64,000 nucleotides of DNA. Origin: Sweltsa coloradensis (lineage: Eukaryota > Arthropoda > Insecta > Plecoptera > Chloroperlidae). The stretch is from positions 124,001 through 188,000 of the forward strand of contig JAMZAV010000810.1 in assembly GCA_024449915.1 (NCBI GenBank). Direction: 5' to 3'. Of the stretch, positions 34,290-46,939 are shown one piece after another (the stretch's first letter is position 1; each line of letters begins with the position of its first letter). The notes beneath the pieces were generated by a model, which was given only the letters and a program-made list of their open reading frames with translations, was not told the origin of the DNA and did not search any database. The position numbers and the translations under genes are program-made.

Positions 34290-37200
34290 CACGGGCCAAA
34301 CACGCTGGACACGGTTGTTCTACCCGATATCTCAATGTATTACTATCCTCTCTCTCTCTTCATACAACTGTATCCCTCTCCGATAATTAAAGCTACTATA
34401 TCACCACTCTAGTATAACCGATATTTTAAAAGTTGAAGAAAGTTGACTGAAAAGTTGTCTGATTGAAAGAGGAACATGAATTTTATGTAAATCAATCCCA
34501 ATCCCAACATTATAACAGCAAAATTCTTAATTGTACCATCTGGCAAAAAAGTTCATCAAACGTTACTTTGGAATATAATTTTCCCTTGTAGAAGTAGAAG
34601 ACAAAGATGCATTGAAAAATACACTATATTGTCCCCAAAGTAGCTCATAGTGGCAGACAGTGAGGTTATGTCCAGCCCATTAAAAAAATATATGTACAAC
34701 TGTAACATTCAAGTTCTTCCTTAAATCAGCCAACTTTTCAGCGATCTTTCTTTGAAATTTAAAAGTCAAAATTAGAACGTATATGAAACGAGTCAGCATG
34801 TATATATCAGGAACGTTTTACCAGACACTAACCATTTATTTATTTTTGTATTTAAATCAATGCCGTTGTTTTATTTTATAACGTAGAATGTATTAACTGC
34901 ACAGTGGGCGATTAAAATATGTTACCCTTGTAATCGTTTACTGCCGATGTTTAGTCTTATGTAATATAATTGCAAACAAGTATTATACTCTGTGCGACCA
35001 AACCCGTGTACAAACCTAGACCTCGTAAAAGAAAGACATGTTATGTTATAGACTGTTCATATACGATCGAGTACACGATTGAAATCGATATATTGTTGTC
35101 TTGTCTTGCGATCTCCGACCTGCAATATGCATATTATTGTGAATGGTAAGTTCACTTAGATGGTCTTTATACTAAACGGTTACACTACTGTGCGAGTTAA
35201 AGAGTATGTACACCATCGATCAGAAGTATATCAAGGGTCTAGTCGCTTCTAATGTAGCCTGCCCTTGATTTACTTCTGGTCTAGGGTCTACATAACTCGT
35301 AAACGTTTAAAAACGCGTTTAAACTAAAAAGATTTTTTGTAAATATTTGTTGCTTAGTCTTTATTTAAAAAACGCACATCTAAATGAACTTATATACTCA
35401 CAATCTATTTACGGTTCAGTGAAAATGTATATAAAATCTAAACAATTGTTTTTTGCTGAACGTTTTAAAATAGTTTAATTCTTTAAGAAATCCTTAACGT
35501 TTAATAGAGCCCCAGCCCAGGCCCTAGCTCGTACGACTATTATTATAGTAAATAAAAATGCAAAAACTTGCAAAAGAGGCAAAGCCTTACAAATGTGGAA
35601 GATAAAAGTGGCTTTAAGTTTAAAGTGGTGAGACCGTCTTAATTCCGCAAAAAATATATCAATCAGATTTAGAGATTGGTCTTTAAATGTGATCATTATT
35701 TGAAACCAAAATAATGCCTACTTTGAGACAAATTTGTGTTTTCTTTATTCTTGTACACCCTATAGACAGGAATAAACCATGACGACACCATTGCGGCTAC
35801 ACACACAAGTAACAATAAAACTTTAAAACTATTCTCTCCCCAGGTTGAGAATCATGTTCAAGTAATTTTATTTTTATGGGTTACGGTTCGCATGAAAAAA
35901 ACCAGCGTGATAGCAAGGAAACCCATTCCAGACATTATAAGCAAGAGAGGCGTGAAATCTTACCTGATAATCAAACATAAATTAAACCGCAGATGCACCC
36001 AAATGTGCTAACCACAACGCAGTACGCACGCAAATGATCATATTTTGAAACTTAAAAAAACAATTAAAATTAATTAATTGCTGTATCACTGTTTAATTAG
36101 AAGATTAATTTAATAATACTACAGAAAGATAATTGCTTTTTCTTTGGCGGTAATTAAATTTATAAATAAATATTCTTGACAGTAATAATTATACTGATAT
36201 ATCTACGCTTATGGCTAGTTCGGAAATTAAATTTGCATTTCGAGAATTAGTATACCATCTAAATTCGTTACCACCACCAAAGAAATCACTTAATTAAACA
36301 ATAACAATAAACAAAAACAAGGTAGTTACTTCAAATGAATAACAGTCGTAGAAAATAACTACCATTCAAATTGGTTTTACGTGTGCACTTATACTGTGTG
36401 TTAAGTTTTATAGGGATATAAAAAGATATTAAAGTACCTTGTTAATTCGAAAGAAAAACAATTCCGAACACATTCAGGGCAATTAACTTGACGATAATCT
36501 AAGAATAAGATTGTCTAATCTCGATGGACCAGGACCCGGCTATGTCCCGCTTTTGCTCGAGGGCATAGTCTAGCCTAGCTTACCTAGTTGGACATCGCGG
36601 AGTCACCGTAAAACACTACATTACCTCCAACGGATATTCAAACCACCCTAAATGTTAAGTTAAGATCACAACAAAAGTTATATTTAAAACTTACTGGTAG
36701 CTCCATAGATGCGAGTGCTTTTAAATTAATTGATCAAAATAATGTTTTTAATTTGTTATTGATATAATTATTTGTTATTCCATAATATCAGCAATCAGCA
36801 TATCTTATCATAGCATCACTATCATTATTTCTATATTTCGCAGCCTTTAAATTGATTAGTTTTAGGAATAATACCTGAATAATACAGGAAATCATACTAT
36901 AGAAAAATATAAATAACGAAATTAACTAGTTTGTGGGATACAGTGATGCAAAAATAAATTTGGGAAAATGCAGAACATGTAAGACGTGTTTAAAGTTTTG
37001 AAAAGACATCCGGAAAAGACAAAAAAGGATGACAATTTTTACTGAACATGAAGATTAATATTATCAAATAGCGACATTCCATATTATATTAATTTTATAT
37101 GAATAACAAAGATAATGCGGCCCAATAGAAAATGCTAGACCACAAATTATAATATGTTTGACTATTTGCTAGTGACATTGGTTTAAAAAAACTTTCATGA

Positions 37201-38390
37201 TACGTATTCATGTAAGTGGAAAAAAGTTTCAATTTTGCAATAATTGTAGGCCTAAACAATAATTGTTAATCATTTCAAATAACAGAAGTTAAGGTTGATA
37301 TTAAAAATTGTAAATATCAGTAGTATATAACAAAATTATGTTTACCAAATTTGAAATGTATAAAATTATAAATAAGAATAAAAAGTATTTGTACAATTAA
37401 AATAAAGAATAACTGTTAACGCTTGTAATGTAGGCTATTTATGTAGGCCTATTATGTAGTAAAATGTGTAATTGGCGGAAAATGTGCAATGAAATAAATA
37501 TAGCCATATTTGCTCAATAATAATATTAAAAGTTAAAAATAAAATCGGGTAATAAGCATTGTAAAGATCATAAAAATGAAACGAATAATTAATTAATTTT
37601 AAAAATTGCGTTTTACAAACGAGAGCTACAACAAGATACCATCGATCTAAACGCTGTTGTTTGCAACACGTATGATGTGCAAGTGCAGTCAGCTGCACAC
37701 AGCTGGTACTGAGTAATATGACACGCATGGAATGCACATTACAGCCCAGCCTAACAAGCGTGCTAGGTTTTACGGCAATTGTTCAGCAAGCTTTGTTAGT
37801 TGTTACAACCACGTCGAATATTTATCAGCCTATTCCAGACAGTCATTGGCCTATGTTTTACAACGTTAATCATTAATTTCTTCCTTCAGGTACGTTTATG
37901 AAATTTATTGCATGGATAAGATTTGCACGAAGGATTATTGCTTTTACCTTTTTTTTACTACGACTGTAGATGGTGTATGCCAAATGCCAATGTAATGTAG
38001 TCTACAGATAATGCTAGATATGTCGTGTGCATTTCAAGCAAAGTTTTGGTTCAAAGATGCAACTTAATTTGGTCACTTAAAAATGTAAAATGGCTTGTTT
38101 TTAGTTCACATTTCTATACGCCGTTTAAAATCGTTATTTGGAAGTGATGAATGAAGATAAACCGAAAAGAAGATAGGTTAGGCTGGGGAAGATTTGAATG
38201 ATAGCAAAAGGAAGGAGTTTTGATAATTGAGATGTATGAGTGTTTTAATTGTCAACATATGAGTACCTGGACTTGGAGAGAACTAGTTTTATACGGTGTC
38301 ACTTTCGGTGCCCGGATCTTTGGGCATAACTTTAGCAGTGTGTTAGCTCAGAATGTGCCGTCTGTTGCAGTTTCGGGAATTTGTGTATTA
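34290..38390. other. 4.1 kb of unassigned AT-rich DNA
   Basis: No exon or named repeat is recognised except the hairpin at 35192-35300 and two TAGGCCTA octamers near 37246 and 37442. Confidence 0.5.
35192..35300. other. Imperfect inverted repeat, about 109 bp
   Basis: CAGAAGTATATCAAGGG (35221-35237) pairs with CCCTTGATTTACTTCTG (35262-35278), 16 of 17 positions. Weaker pairing continues outward (GCGAGTT / AACTCG). It may be a small fold-back MITE or a transcribed hairpin. Confidence 0.7.
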
Positions 38391-38392
38391 GA

Positions 38393-38404
38393 TGTTTATT
38401 TATT

Positions 38405-38487
<83 letters not shown>

Positions 38488-38510
38488 TTATTATTTATTT
38501 TTTATTTATT
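38393..38510 (+). repeat. (TTTA)n microsatellite
   Basis: More than 20 near-perfect TTTA units. The LFIY-type open frames across it are an artefact of the repeat. Confidence 0.95.
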
Positions 38511-38514
38511 TATG

Positions 38515-41078
38515 GAAAGTCTATCCTATTCAGTTCAAAACTGATTTACAAAGGAGGTGGAGGAGGTTTTAGATGATCTAAATATTTGTTCTCGTTATGA
38601 TGTTAACCTCATATTTTTGCTGTGACTGTTGCTTTCGTTGGTGTCGATATTTATTTATTCTATTTATTTAACGTTATCCTATTAAGTAAAAAAACTGATT
38701 TACAAAGGAGGGAATGTTGTTTATATTTACGTGGTTGATGAAGATGGTGGTCGTTTCCTTGTTTTGTTGTTGTGTTGGTGGTGGTAGCAGTGTGTTCTAC
38801 TTCTATGCGAGGCCTGATAAGTTGCACGAAACACAAATCGCACAGGTAATACACGAGCAGTACATTTGACTAAAGCTTGTAATGTAAGTTGTTCGAGGTT
38901 AGTTCGGTACCATCCATCTGTGATTGTATCTAACGTCTTGTTCAGCCATGCAACAACCCACAAGACAGATGACTCCCGATCTCACAAACAAGACTCACGG
39001 CGAAACCACGCGATAGATGTCAATTAGAGCCGACTTAAATATCATTCGACAGTAGAATCTACGTGCGCGTTTCACTATACGCAAACAAATAATTCGACGA
39101 GAAAATAATTGAATACTCGGCAACATGTTTTCCAATTCAAGTTGAATAACCATCTACATGATCACCTGCACCAATCTTATTCATTGGTTTTTATTTTGTT
39201 GGTATCTGTCGAGTCGATACGGACTAAGTAGCGAGCCATATCACTCCACAGTTTACAGATTCAGAAAAGGGCGTATCTGAATTATATTCGTGTTCGTATT
39301 CAAATTGTAGGTCTGGATCTAGCTCTTGTTCTCGTTACTAGATTGCAGTTTTCGTATGTGATTGGCCACAAGATTTGACACAGTTTGTCTTCTTAGTCGC
39401 CATGTTCTAGACCTTAGTCCTAAGTCCCTCCCTAGTAGACATAGCCTAGGAAGTCAGTCGGTCAAAGTGAAATGTATAGGGGATGGTAGCGAACTTGTCA
39501 GTTAGATACTGGTACCTAAGTATGTCGTGGTATACAACTCTTGCTGAATGAATTGTTGTTGATATGGTTTATGGTAAAAATATTAGATATTAGGATATTA
39601 ATAATAGCCTAATATGAACATAATTATGAAAAACAAATAAAATATAATTAACGTGTCTTTATAATGTATGACCAATTAATTCTAGAATTATTAATATCAA
39701 TGAGAGCACGATGCAATTTATTATGCACCTTGGTGCAATTAGGTACCCCAAATGACAATATTACTACTACATGGATTAATCCAAGTCACATTTAAAGATT
39801 ATAAAAGCTATGAACCGTTGATGTTTTTTCTCTCTGTACAATCATCAATCCTGACTGCAGAGCATTCCATAAACTTTTTCTTGCAATTATTGTGAATAGA
39901 ATAATTGAGTTATTAATTGCGGAAAGTGGGATAAAAGTGGGTAAACAGGAAATAACACTTAACTTTAAAGCATATTACATAAGAGCATGTAAACTTACAT
40001 CTAACAACAAATAAATAAAATAAAATAAATTTGTATTATGAGTCTACGAATCGGTGAGGAACTCCTACAGGACGATTTGTGTAATTCCATCAATCTTTTA
40101 ATCTATAGTAAAGATCACAATCTACAATCACATAATCAATCAATAACAATCTATAATAATCTAACTAACTTTAACAAAAGTAGAACTAGTGCGTGATAGT
40201 TGATATTAAACGGCAAAATTGTAAAAACTTTTTTTTATATTTTCCAATGCTGGTTATGTTTATTTGAGGTGAACTCACACAAAACTCAAACGCCCAAGTC
40301 GACATTATTTAGTATTTAATGTTTCATCGTCATCAAAGAGTTCGCAAGTTTTAATATATTTTTTATTAATGATATTGAATGAAAATAATGATTCCATTAA
40401 AATGCCAATTTAATATAATTAATAGTTCGCTTCTTAAATGCTACTGAATAATAATCAAAACGGTTTCTTCAACTGTCATGTCAGCAGATCTCAAAGTCTC
40501 ATAAACGAAATGTCTAGTATTGATAAAATTGATCATTCTTAGTCGCCAAAACCATGAACAAATTGATTTTAAACCATGACTATAAATCATCGGAATAAAA
40601 AACTACAACTGTCTAACGCTGGGAATCAATTTCGAGAGAGAGAAAGCCTTGCTTAAAACACATAACAGAACAGACATTTAATTTATTAAATTGAGGCCTC
40701 AGAAAAACTGTTTGACTGGTGCAGTAAAATTACAGGAAGCTGACGGGTAATAAATTCAGTTGACAAGCTGGTTGAAGACGGATTAACAGAGTAAAAAATC
40801 TAAAACTTCACTTCTTGTGTAGAAAAACACAGTTCAGTACTACTCTAGCTGTTGGTACTGACATAAATAACATATATTGCCGACGTTGTTGAAGTAAGAA
40901 TCACGTACTTTGTCAAATTGGTAAAAACTAAAAAGTGTTTCTTGATGACGTTTAATTTTAAAAAAACGTTCAAAATGTTTGTCTACACATTCATTTACTA
41001 CTTGCCTAGGCTATAAAGAAGAGAGGAATTTTTGGTAAAAACCGATAATTCTTCAGAGAAGACGTTAAGAGAGTGTAG
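38515..41078. other. Unassigned DNA
   Basis: No gene is recognised. The start of the interval repeats a motif about 170 bp apart (CAAAACTGATTTACAAAGGAGG at 38536 and AAAACTGATTTACAAAGGAGG near 38690). Confidence 0.5.
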
Positions 41079-41366
41079 GACATGCGTTTGAGTCAAATTG
41101 CTGTTCGCTCGGCCGATTGACACCACGGGTGTTTGAAATTTTGAACATATGTCACGAATGTGAAAATATAGGGTTCTGCAGTAAAATTTGTTTTTAAATA
41201 CTAAATTTATAAAAAATAAATTAGTTTCGACGAACGAATTTCGATTTTGTTAAAAAGTACAAAATTTACTATATTCGTGATTTTTTTCCTGTCTAAGAAT
41301 TTTTTTGAAAATCTATGACTGTAGGGCTGTCCATGTATGTTTTATTGACAACTTTGCAAAGTTTCA
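41079..41366 (+). repeat. Dispersed repeat D, copy 2
   Basis: Aligns with 26859-27150 through AAATTGCTGTTCGCTCGGC, GACACCACGGGTGTTT and TTATTGACAACTTTGCAAA. It is diverged by substitutions and small indels. Confidence 0.75.
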
Positions 41367-41789
41367 TATACGTCGGATGCATCTTGAACAAGCGAATAGC
41401 TATGTGCTAACTGCCAAATGTGTTCTATTCCCTAAACAAAAATCAAGAGAGATATAGCGTCCAAACTGCGTTGACAATCCTCAACTACTTATGAAAGCAT
41501 GGTAACACATGCAGGATCTTTCTGGCAAAAACACATGTTAGTTAGTATTTATTAGCCCAATGTCTCCAAGTGAGTAAGGACTTATACAGATACTAATACT
41601 TATCAGATTTATAAAAATGCAGTTTTATAAATAACATATTTCTCTTTCTCTTTTTAAACTTGGAATGGAGTTTCTTTAAACCCTGTTTTTATATAAAGTT
41701 ATTTTGTTATTAATGAGTATATTTTTATGACTAAAAACACATTTATGCCAATAGGTAGGCTATAGCCTATAATTTTAATTGTAGTTTAA

Positions 41790-41930
41790 CGATGAGTGGG
41801 ACAGCGCAGATAATGAGGATGAAGGATGGTCATACAAATAGATGCCACAACCAGGATTCGAACCCACGCACCTTCTTTCAACGCGGTTAGGGCATCGCTC
41901 GAACCGTATAAGCCTCGACTGACTGCAAAG
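41790..41930 (-). repeat. tRNA-derived SINE-like fragment
   Basis: The minus strand carries GAGCGATGCCCTAACCGCG (A-box region) and the perfect B box GGGTTCGAATCC. Downstream is a non-repetitive body. It is unlike SINE-A and SINE-B. No full tRNA fold is apparent. Confidence 0.5.
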
Positions 41931-42355
41931 TAGTTTAAGACTTGTCGGTTTTACATTGTGATGAACGCCAGGACCATGACAACCGACAATAAAACAAACG
42001 TAAAGCATAGTGCTTAAAATAATGAAAACACTTTATTTTTAACGGCTCCGGGAAACGCACCGTTGTGAAGCCATAAAACGGTATAATATGTTTCTTTATA
42101 TATAATGTAATACAGAATTTGTTTAAACATATAACCGAATATACTCTGGTATTATAGGAAACTATGGGCATGCAATTTTTGGTTGACATTTTCCTTCATC
42201 AAGGATTATAAAGAATGTTTTTGGTGACCTACGGTCAGTCGACGGGGCTAGATTAACCCAAATAAGGGAAATGTTTCAACCCGGCACCTCCACCAAAGAT
42301 ATTTCATTAGTGAACATAGCACAAACATTTTAATATTAAGGCTATTGTAATATGA

Positions 42356-42883
42356 AAGTTGACTAGATGAAAGAGTACCTTTAATAAAACAGAAACATTC
42401 CTTTTTACGGGACGACCTCACTATCGTTCGTTATATATACACTATATGTCGTTTTTGACAATAGTGCTGCCTGCACATGTAGTGCAAAATTAAATTTTGA
42501 GAATCGGTTTTCTGGATATAGTTTTTAAACACCTTTAGCTTCCACCTAAGTATAAGGAAAAATGGATTTCTAAAATAACAGTTAGTGCACGATTTTTTTT
42601 TTGTCAAATGGTACAAATACGATTTTTTTAAGTTTTGTACCGTCTGACAAAAAAAAATCGTACACCAACTGTTATTTCATAAATCTATTTTTCCTTATAC
42701 TAAGGTGGAATCTAGAGGTGCTAGGGAACTATATCCAGAAAACCGATTCTCGAAATTTAATTTTTCACTTGATGTGCAGGCTACATTATTGTCAAAAAAA
42801 AACGACATATAATGGCCGATAGTGAGGCACAACATTTTGTTTTGCTGTTTTATTAAAGGTTCTCTTTCATTCAAGCAACTTTG
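42356..42883. mobile_element. Fold-back element of about 530 bp
   Basis: Two arms of about 240 bp are inverted copies of each other. Outer ends are AAAGTTGACTAGATGAAAGAG / CTCTTTCATTCAAGCAACTTT. They continue inward through CCTTTAATAAAACAG, ACGACATATAGT, GGTTTTCTGGATATAG and TATAAGGAAAAAT to a short centre near 42620. The two open frames of similar sequence on opposite strands are products of this symmetry, not genes. No target duplication is seen. Confidence 0.85.
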
Positions 42884-43686
42884 ACCCTAGGGTGATTACA
42901 ATGGCCTTAAAGATTAACGATCAATAATAACGGTAAGCTTCACTCCCTACTTTGGGTTGGGTGCTTATTTGATACACTGATGTCCAAGCACGGGGAGGGC
43001 ATCATCATTCTAGCACCACGTTTAATATGAAACTCACTAGCCCAGTCACCGTAGACACAAAAATCGCGTTAGGTCGCCAAAAATTGCACTTTTTGGTGAT
43101 GTTGTTAGGATAGATACCAATTGTGAAAACCAAGTTTGCAGCTTCGAAAGACCTGTGCTAACTGAGAGTGGCGCGGTGCTCGAAAACCTTTTTTTCGGAC
43201 TTGTTTCAGTTTTCTTTCTTTCTCACGTCTTTCTCGTCACTTTTGACAGATAGAAATAAAAAAAACTCGTCTAAATCCGCAAGTTCTTCGTCTGGCCCCA
43301 AGACTAACACGCTCGACTCTAATAGGCAAACATAGTGAGGGCTATTGACTCAGATTAAGACGTGTCCGAATAATAAACACGTGAACTCAACTCCTCCACA
43401 AACCTGACTGACTGCACGCGGCCACCTACAGTGCAAACAAATTAAAAGATCGAGTCATAAAATACCCTCTTTTAACAACCAGTTTATCACGGGTGAAATT
43501 GAGTTTAAAACGGTTACTAATCTGCGTAAAGAATCGATAGAATATGGGGCCAGAAAAAAAATCGCAGAACGGACAGTGATAAACTATCGAGCTGATTCTG
43601 TCACCATATTTAAAATACTCATGGTACGCGGCTTTTTTCGCTAATGGATAGATAGAGAATGAATGAAAGTATTTATTAATTATTTA
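42884..43686. other. Unassigned DNA
   Basis: No gene is recognised. Confidence 0.5.
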
Positions 43687-44132
43687 CTAAGCCGCTTCGC
43701 TAACGCTTTTTCCAGTCGCGTTGATGGATGAGCTTTTATGGTTGATAATCGTTGCTCTAAAAGTACGATTTCTATGAGAAATATTTCTTCGGTTGTCCCT
43801 AAAATCATAACAAAGTGATTTCAAACGTTCCTATAAAGTTTCATCAAGATCGGAGTAGCCGTTTGCCCGGTCGCGGGCCAAATACCACGAAAATATCGCA
43901 TTAAAAATCGGGAAAAAATCGTAAAAAGTACGATATTCAAGAGAAATATTTATTCGATTGTACCAAAAAACATGGCAGATCTAAGTTCAGAGATCTTGAA
44001 TGTCCCCTCCAATTTTCATCACGATCGCATATGCCGTTTGCCCGGTAGAGCGAACAAACAGAAAAAAAGAAAAAAAAACGAACTATTTTTCTCAGGGTAA
44101 GTGAAATTGAAGTCTTCGCTTCGTTCATCCAA
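43687..44132 (-). mobile_element. Helitron-like non-autonomous element H4 (subtype b, short)
   Basis: 446 bp on the minus strand, from TTGGATGAACGAAGCGAAGA (44132) to GCGGCTTAG (43687), flanked by A and T. The 3' hairpin has AACGC/GCGTT arms around GACTGGAAAAA. It is followed by AGCGAAGCGG and CTTAG, a spacing close to that of canonical Helitrons. It has the subtype-b internal segment but only one repeat unit. Confidence 0.75.
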
Positions 44133-45915
44133 TTATTTGTTCCGCAACAAATTAATTAATTAAATGTATCACGAGGATGGCAGAAAATAACGTAGCTCCA
44201 ACACACTTATACTCTTTTTTCTAAACATACAATAAATATATTAAAATGAAAACTACAAAAAATATAAACAGCATTAAACAATCATTAGCAAAACTATCAA
44301 ACTTTGAAAATAAGTAGTTCCATCACAGCCGATTTAGTTTCGTTATAGGTTGTAAAATGTATTGATTTTTCTTCGAACGAAACATGTATTTACGAACAGC
44401 CACCTCGCTTAAACCCGAGACTGTGATTCTGGAGGTCAACTTTTCAAACATGGCCGCCAGCAATCCCGACTGAGGAGTTTCTCCTACGTATTCCTCATGC
44501 TCAAGCTGAGATTGAGTCGCGCAGTGTATTGGACGAGTGATCGTGAAAGTAACGTTAATCAGTCGGTGTACATTGTCTATAATTGAATTTAAAAGCGTTC
44601 AAAAACATTTAGGTATTATTGTGTTAGAATCCTAAGTGTTGCAACACCTACCTACCTAGACAGAAAATTTGCGATAGTCAAGAGAGTCATGCATTTAGGC
44701 TTATATTAATACCCGAAACACTGCTAAAATCGAATTTTATAATTTGAACCGCTTGATTCAGTAATTTTTCAGTAACCTTATACCTGTCTCTGAATCTCTG
44801 AATGCTGAACTACCTTTTTATTGGAACATACAATTTGCTGAGTAAGATCTGTGTTCCAACTTTTTTTTAAATATCAGAGGACAGAGGGGAAATAAAAATA
44901 TCATTGTATAAACACAATTTGTAATTATTTTCACCACCAATTCACCAAACAAAAACAGCTTGTTATTTTCACGACAGATGCACGCCTCTGGCTTACAATC
45001 TACATGCAAATTACTCTGATTTTCTTTACTGCATTGATGAGTCTTGCAGGCTATGGTACTGGTTAGTGGCCCGAACCGGTAGCCGGTCCTAGCTTGTAGA
45101 GTTGATAGCATGGACCATCAATCTTATGCAGCGAAATACGTCATGTGAAAAATGTCACATAACAGAGAAGCTCCCGATTTATTCTGTCAGCTTTATCATT
45201 CACCATTGACCCCGTTGACCTAACCGACGTTAGTCAACAAAATTAACCAATCAATCAATCAACAACGATTGCCTGTTTGATGATAAAATGTATTCACGCC
45301 ACAAAATATAATTTGGTATGTTACCTCTTTATCTTGGACCCTCCGTCCATTGATAAAATCCACAGCCTACTTACATAACCCAGCATTTATATTACAGAAT
45401 ATTCATCCAGTTATATTGTATTGTGGTGAAAGACCCAATCCGATGTCTTGATAGGTTAGGTTGTTGTACATAGAAAATGTTTACTGGTGTAGACGCCACT
45501 GTGGCATGCGCCATACGTAGATACGGGCGCCATATTGGCTCAGTTCTCGTCGGAAGACTGAACCTTAACCCTTACAACTCACGACGCTGGAATCAATATG
45601 ACCTCGCCGCTCCGCACCTCGACTTTTCTCTGCCGATCACTCGCGGTACGCCAATCACATACATTTCAGTAGACTTCGACTTGAAAGTTTTGGCCAGAGC
45701 TTTGGGACTATAGAACTATAACTAAACTTAAGAATTTAGATAACCCACGAAATGTTTGTGTCTTTTAAGACATCGCATGCCTATTGCCTACCAAATAAAG
45801 CGAAGAACGAAGAATCACACGAACAGTTTCTGACAAATTAGACTATTTTTAAGCAGAGTATGGCCTACGTGCACTGTTGTGTTTTGAAGTAGACCGACCT
45901 TCTCCTCGTGTTTAC
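44133..45915. other. Unassigned DNA downstream of the UPF0489 exon
   Basis: This is the direction in which later UPF0489 exons would be expected, but the conserved LDIDLDFF region could not be found. A GC-richer stretch at 45490-45720 has a 78-codon open frame on the plus strand with no recognisable homology. Confidence 0.45.
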
Positions 45916-46065
45916 CTTATTTCCCCACTCCGCTTGTGGCGCCCTATGATGAACTGCTTGGCTCCGTCGTTCATCTGTTTGGCCCAGGGAGGCTTCACCC
46001 AGACCAGCGTCTTGAAGTGACCGGCGTAGCACGCGGGCAACATCCAGTTCTCAATGCTCAGGTGA
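45916..46065 (-). CDS. Internal exon of a UPF0489 (C5orf22-like) protein
   Basis: The 150-nt exon encodes [16 protein letters not shown], then [11 protein letters not shown] and a C-terminal [10 protein letters not shown]. This matches the conserved block LSIENWIMPAVYAGH..WxxPxWAQQ of the UPF0489 family (human C5orf22), an animal protein family of unknown function. Other family blocks (HFDSHPD, LDIDLDFF) recall metal-binding motifs of arginase-like folds, but they are not in this exon. On the minus strand the acceptor is TTGTTTCAG|T and the donor is ATAAG|GTAAAC. Both introns are phase 2, so the exon is symmetric. Neighbouring exons were not found within about 2 kb on either side, implying long introns or loss. 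A surviving single exon of a broken copy cannot be excluded. Confidence 0.85.
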
Positions 46066-46683
46066 CTGAAACAACAACATTCTATCGCATTGTAGTTGAT
46101 TCTGAGGAGGCACAAAGATAAAATAAAAATTATGCCAATTTTTTCAACAGACACACACATGCATGATAAAGATTGGATGTCAAACAAGACAACACTAATT
46201 TCTTCAGTTAGCAATGGTGTGAAATCTTTCAGCCTCCGTCAAAAAGGAGTCTCAAAATAGTAACTTATTATAATTCATACATACAAGACACGGACAGGCC
46301 TTACAATAATGGTGATGGTATTGAGGTCCGAGTAAGTGCTAGAATTTTTTTTTTTAAACATGCAATCCTATGATATTTTCACGGTCGATTATCGAAATGT
46401 TTCTCATTATCGACAATTGAAAGAAAGTATCTATCATCATGTGCATTCGTTTGCCCCACAACAATGTTACCAGCCACTTTTCCCACATTTATCATCATTG
46501 TCGATAGCAAAAATATTAAGGACGAGAGTTGTCCACCTTTACTCCGTACATGCAACTTAGTTCATATCAAGTGGTGCAATAGTTTCATCCACTTTAGATA
46601 AGGGAGGATAGGACGCAACGATTTTAAGTCCGTGTTTGACTTTGCACTTTGCCTCCAATCCATGCTACGGCAAACTTCAGTTT

Positions 46684-46938
46684 CTGGAATGTTCGCAGCT
46701 CTCAGCTGGCTTTCAACTCTAGGGAGCCAATAAGGGGAAGGAGGGGTTTGAACGCAGTAGACATATGGTATGGTGCTGGTGGACTGGCAGCACCTCAAAG
46801 CTAGATCTCGCGAACTGTAGGTGCTGGGATGTTTGCAGTCCCGGCTGGCTTTCAACGCTAGAGGGGAGTGAACGCAGTACACGAACGGAGAAGTGCTGGT
46901 GGACTATGCAACATCTCAAAGCTAGATCTCGCCATATG
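46684..46938 (-). repeat. Two-copy tandem repeat, about 139 bp unit
   Basis: CTGGCTTTCAACTCTAG at 46706 and CTGGCTTTCAACGCTAG at 46845 mark the same place in two units. Each also contains GAACGCAGTA, GTGCTGGTGGACT and CTCAAAGCTAGATCTCGC. Frames stay open through both units on the minus strand, but no known protein is recognised. Confidence 0.7.
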
Positions 46939-46939
46939 G

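Noticed and set aside
38220..38576. Membrane-like protein with (LFIY)n
   Set aside because: It is a translation of the (TTTA)n microsatellite.
42268..42300. Fourth copy of repeat X (GGCACCTCCACCAAAGATATT, minus strand)
   Set aside because: Only about 20 bp match; the remainder of the repeat is not recognisable.
42431..42822. Two homologous small genes on opposite strands
   Set aside because: Their similarity is produced by the arms of the fold-back element; frames differ in length and have no known motifs.
45477..45713. A 78-codon plus-strand gene in a GC-richer patch
   Set aside because: No known motif, no splice context and no codon bias that separates it from chance.
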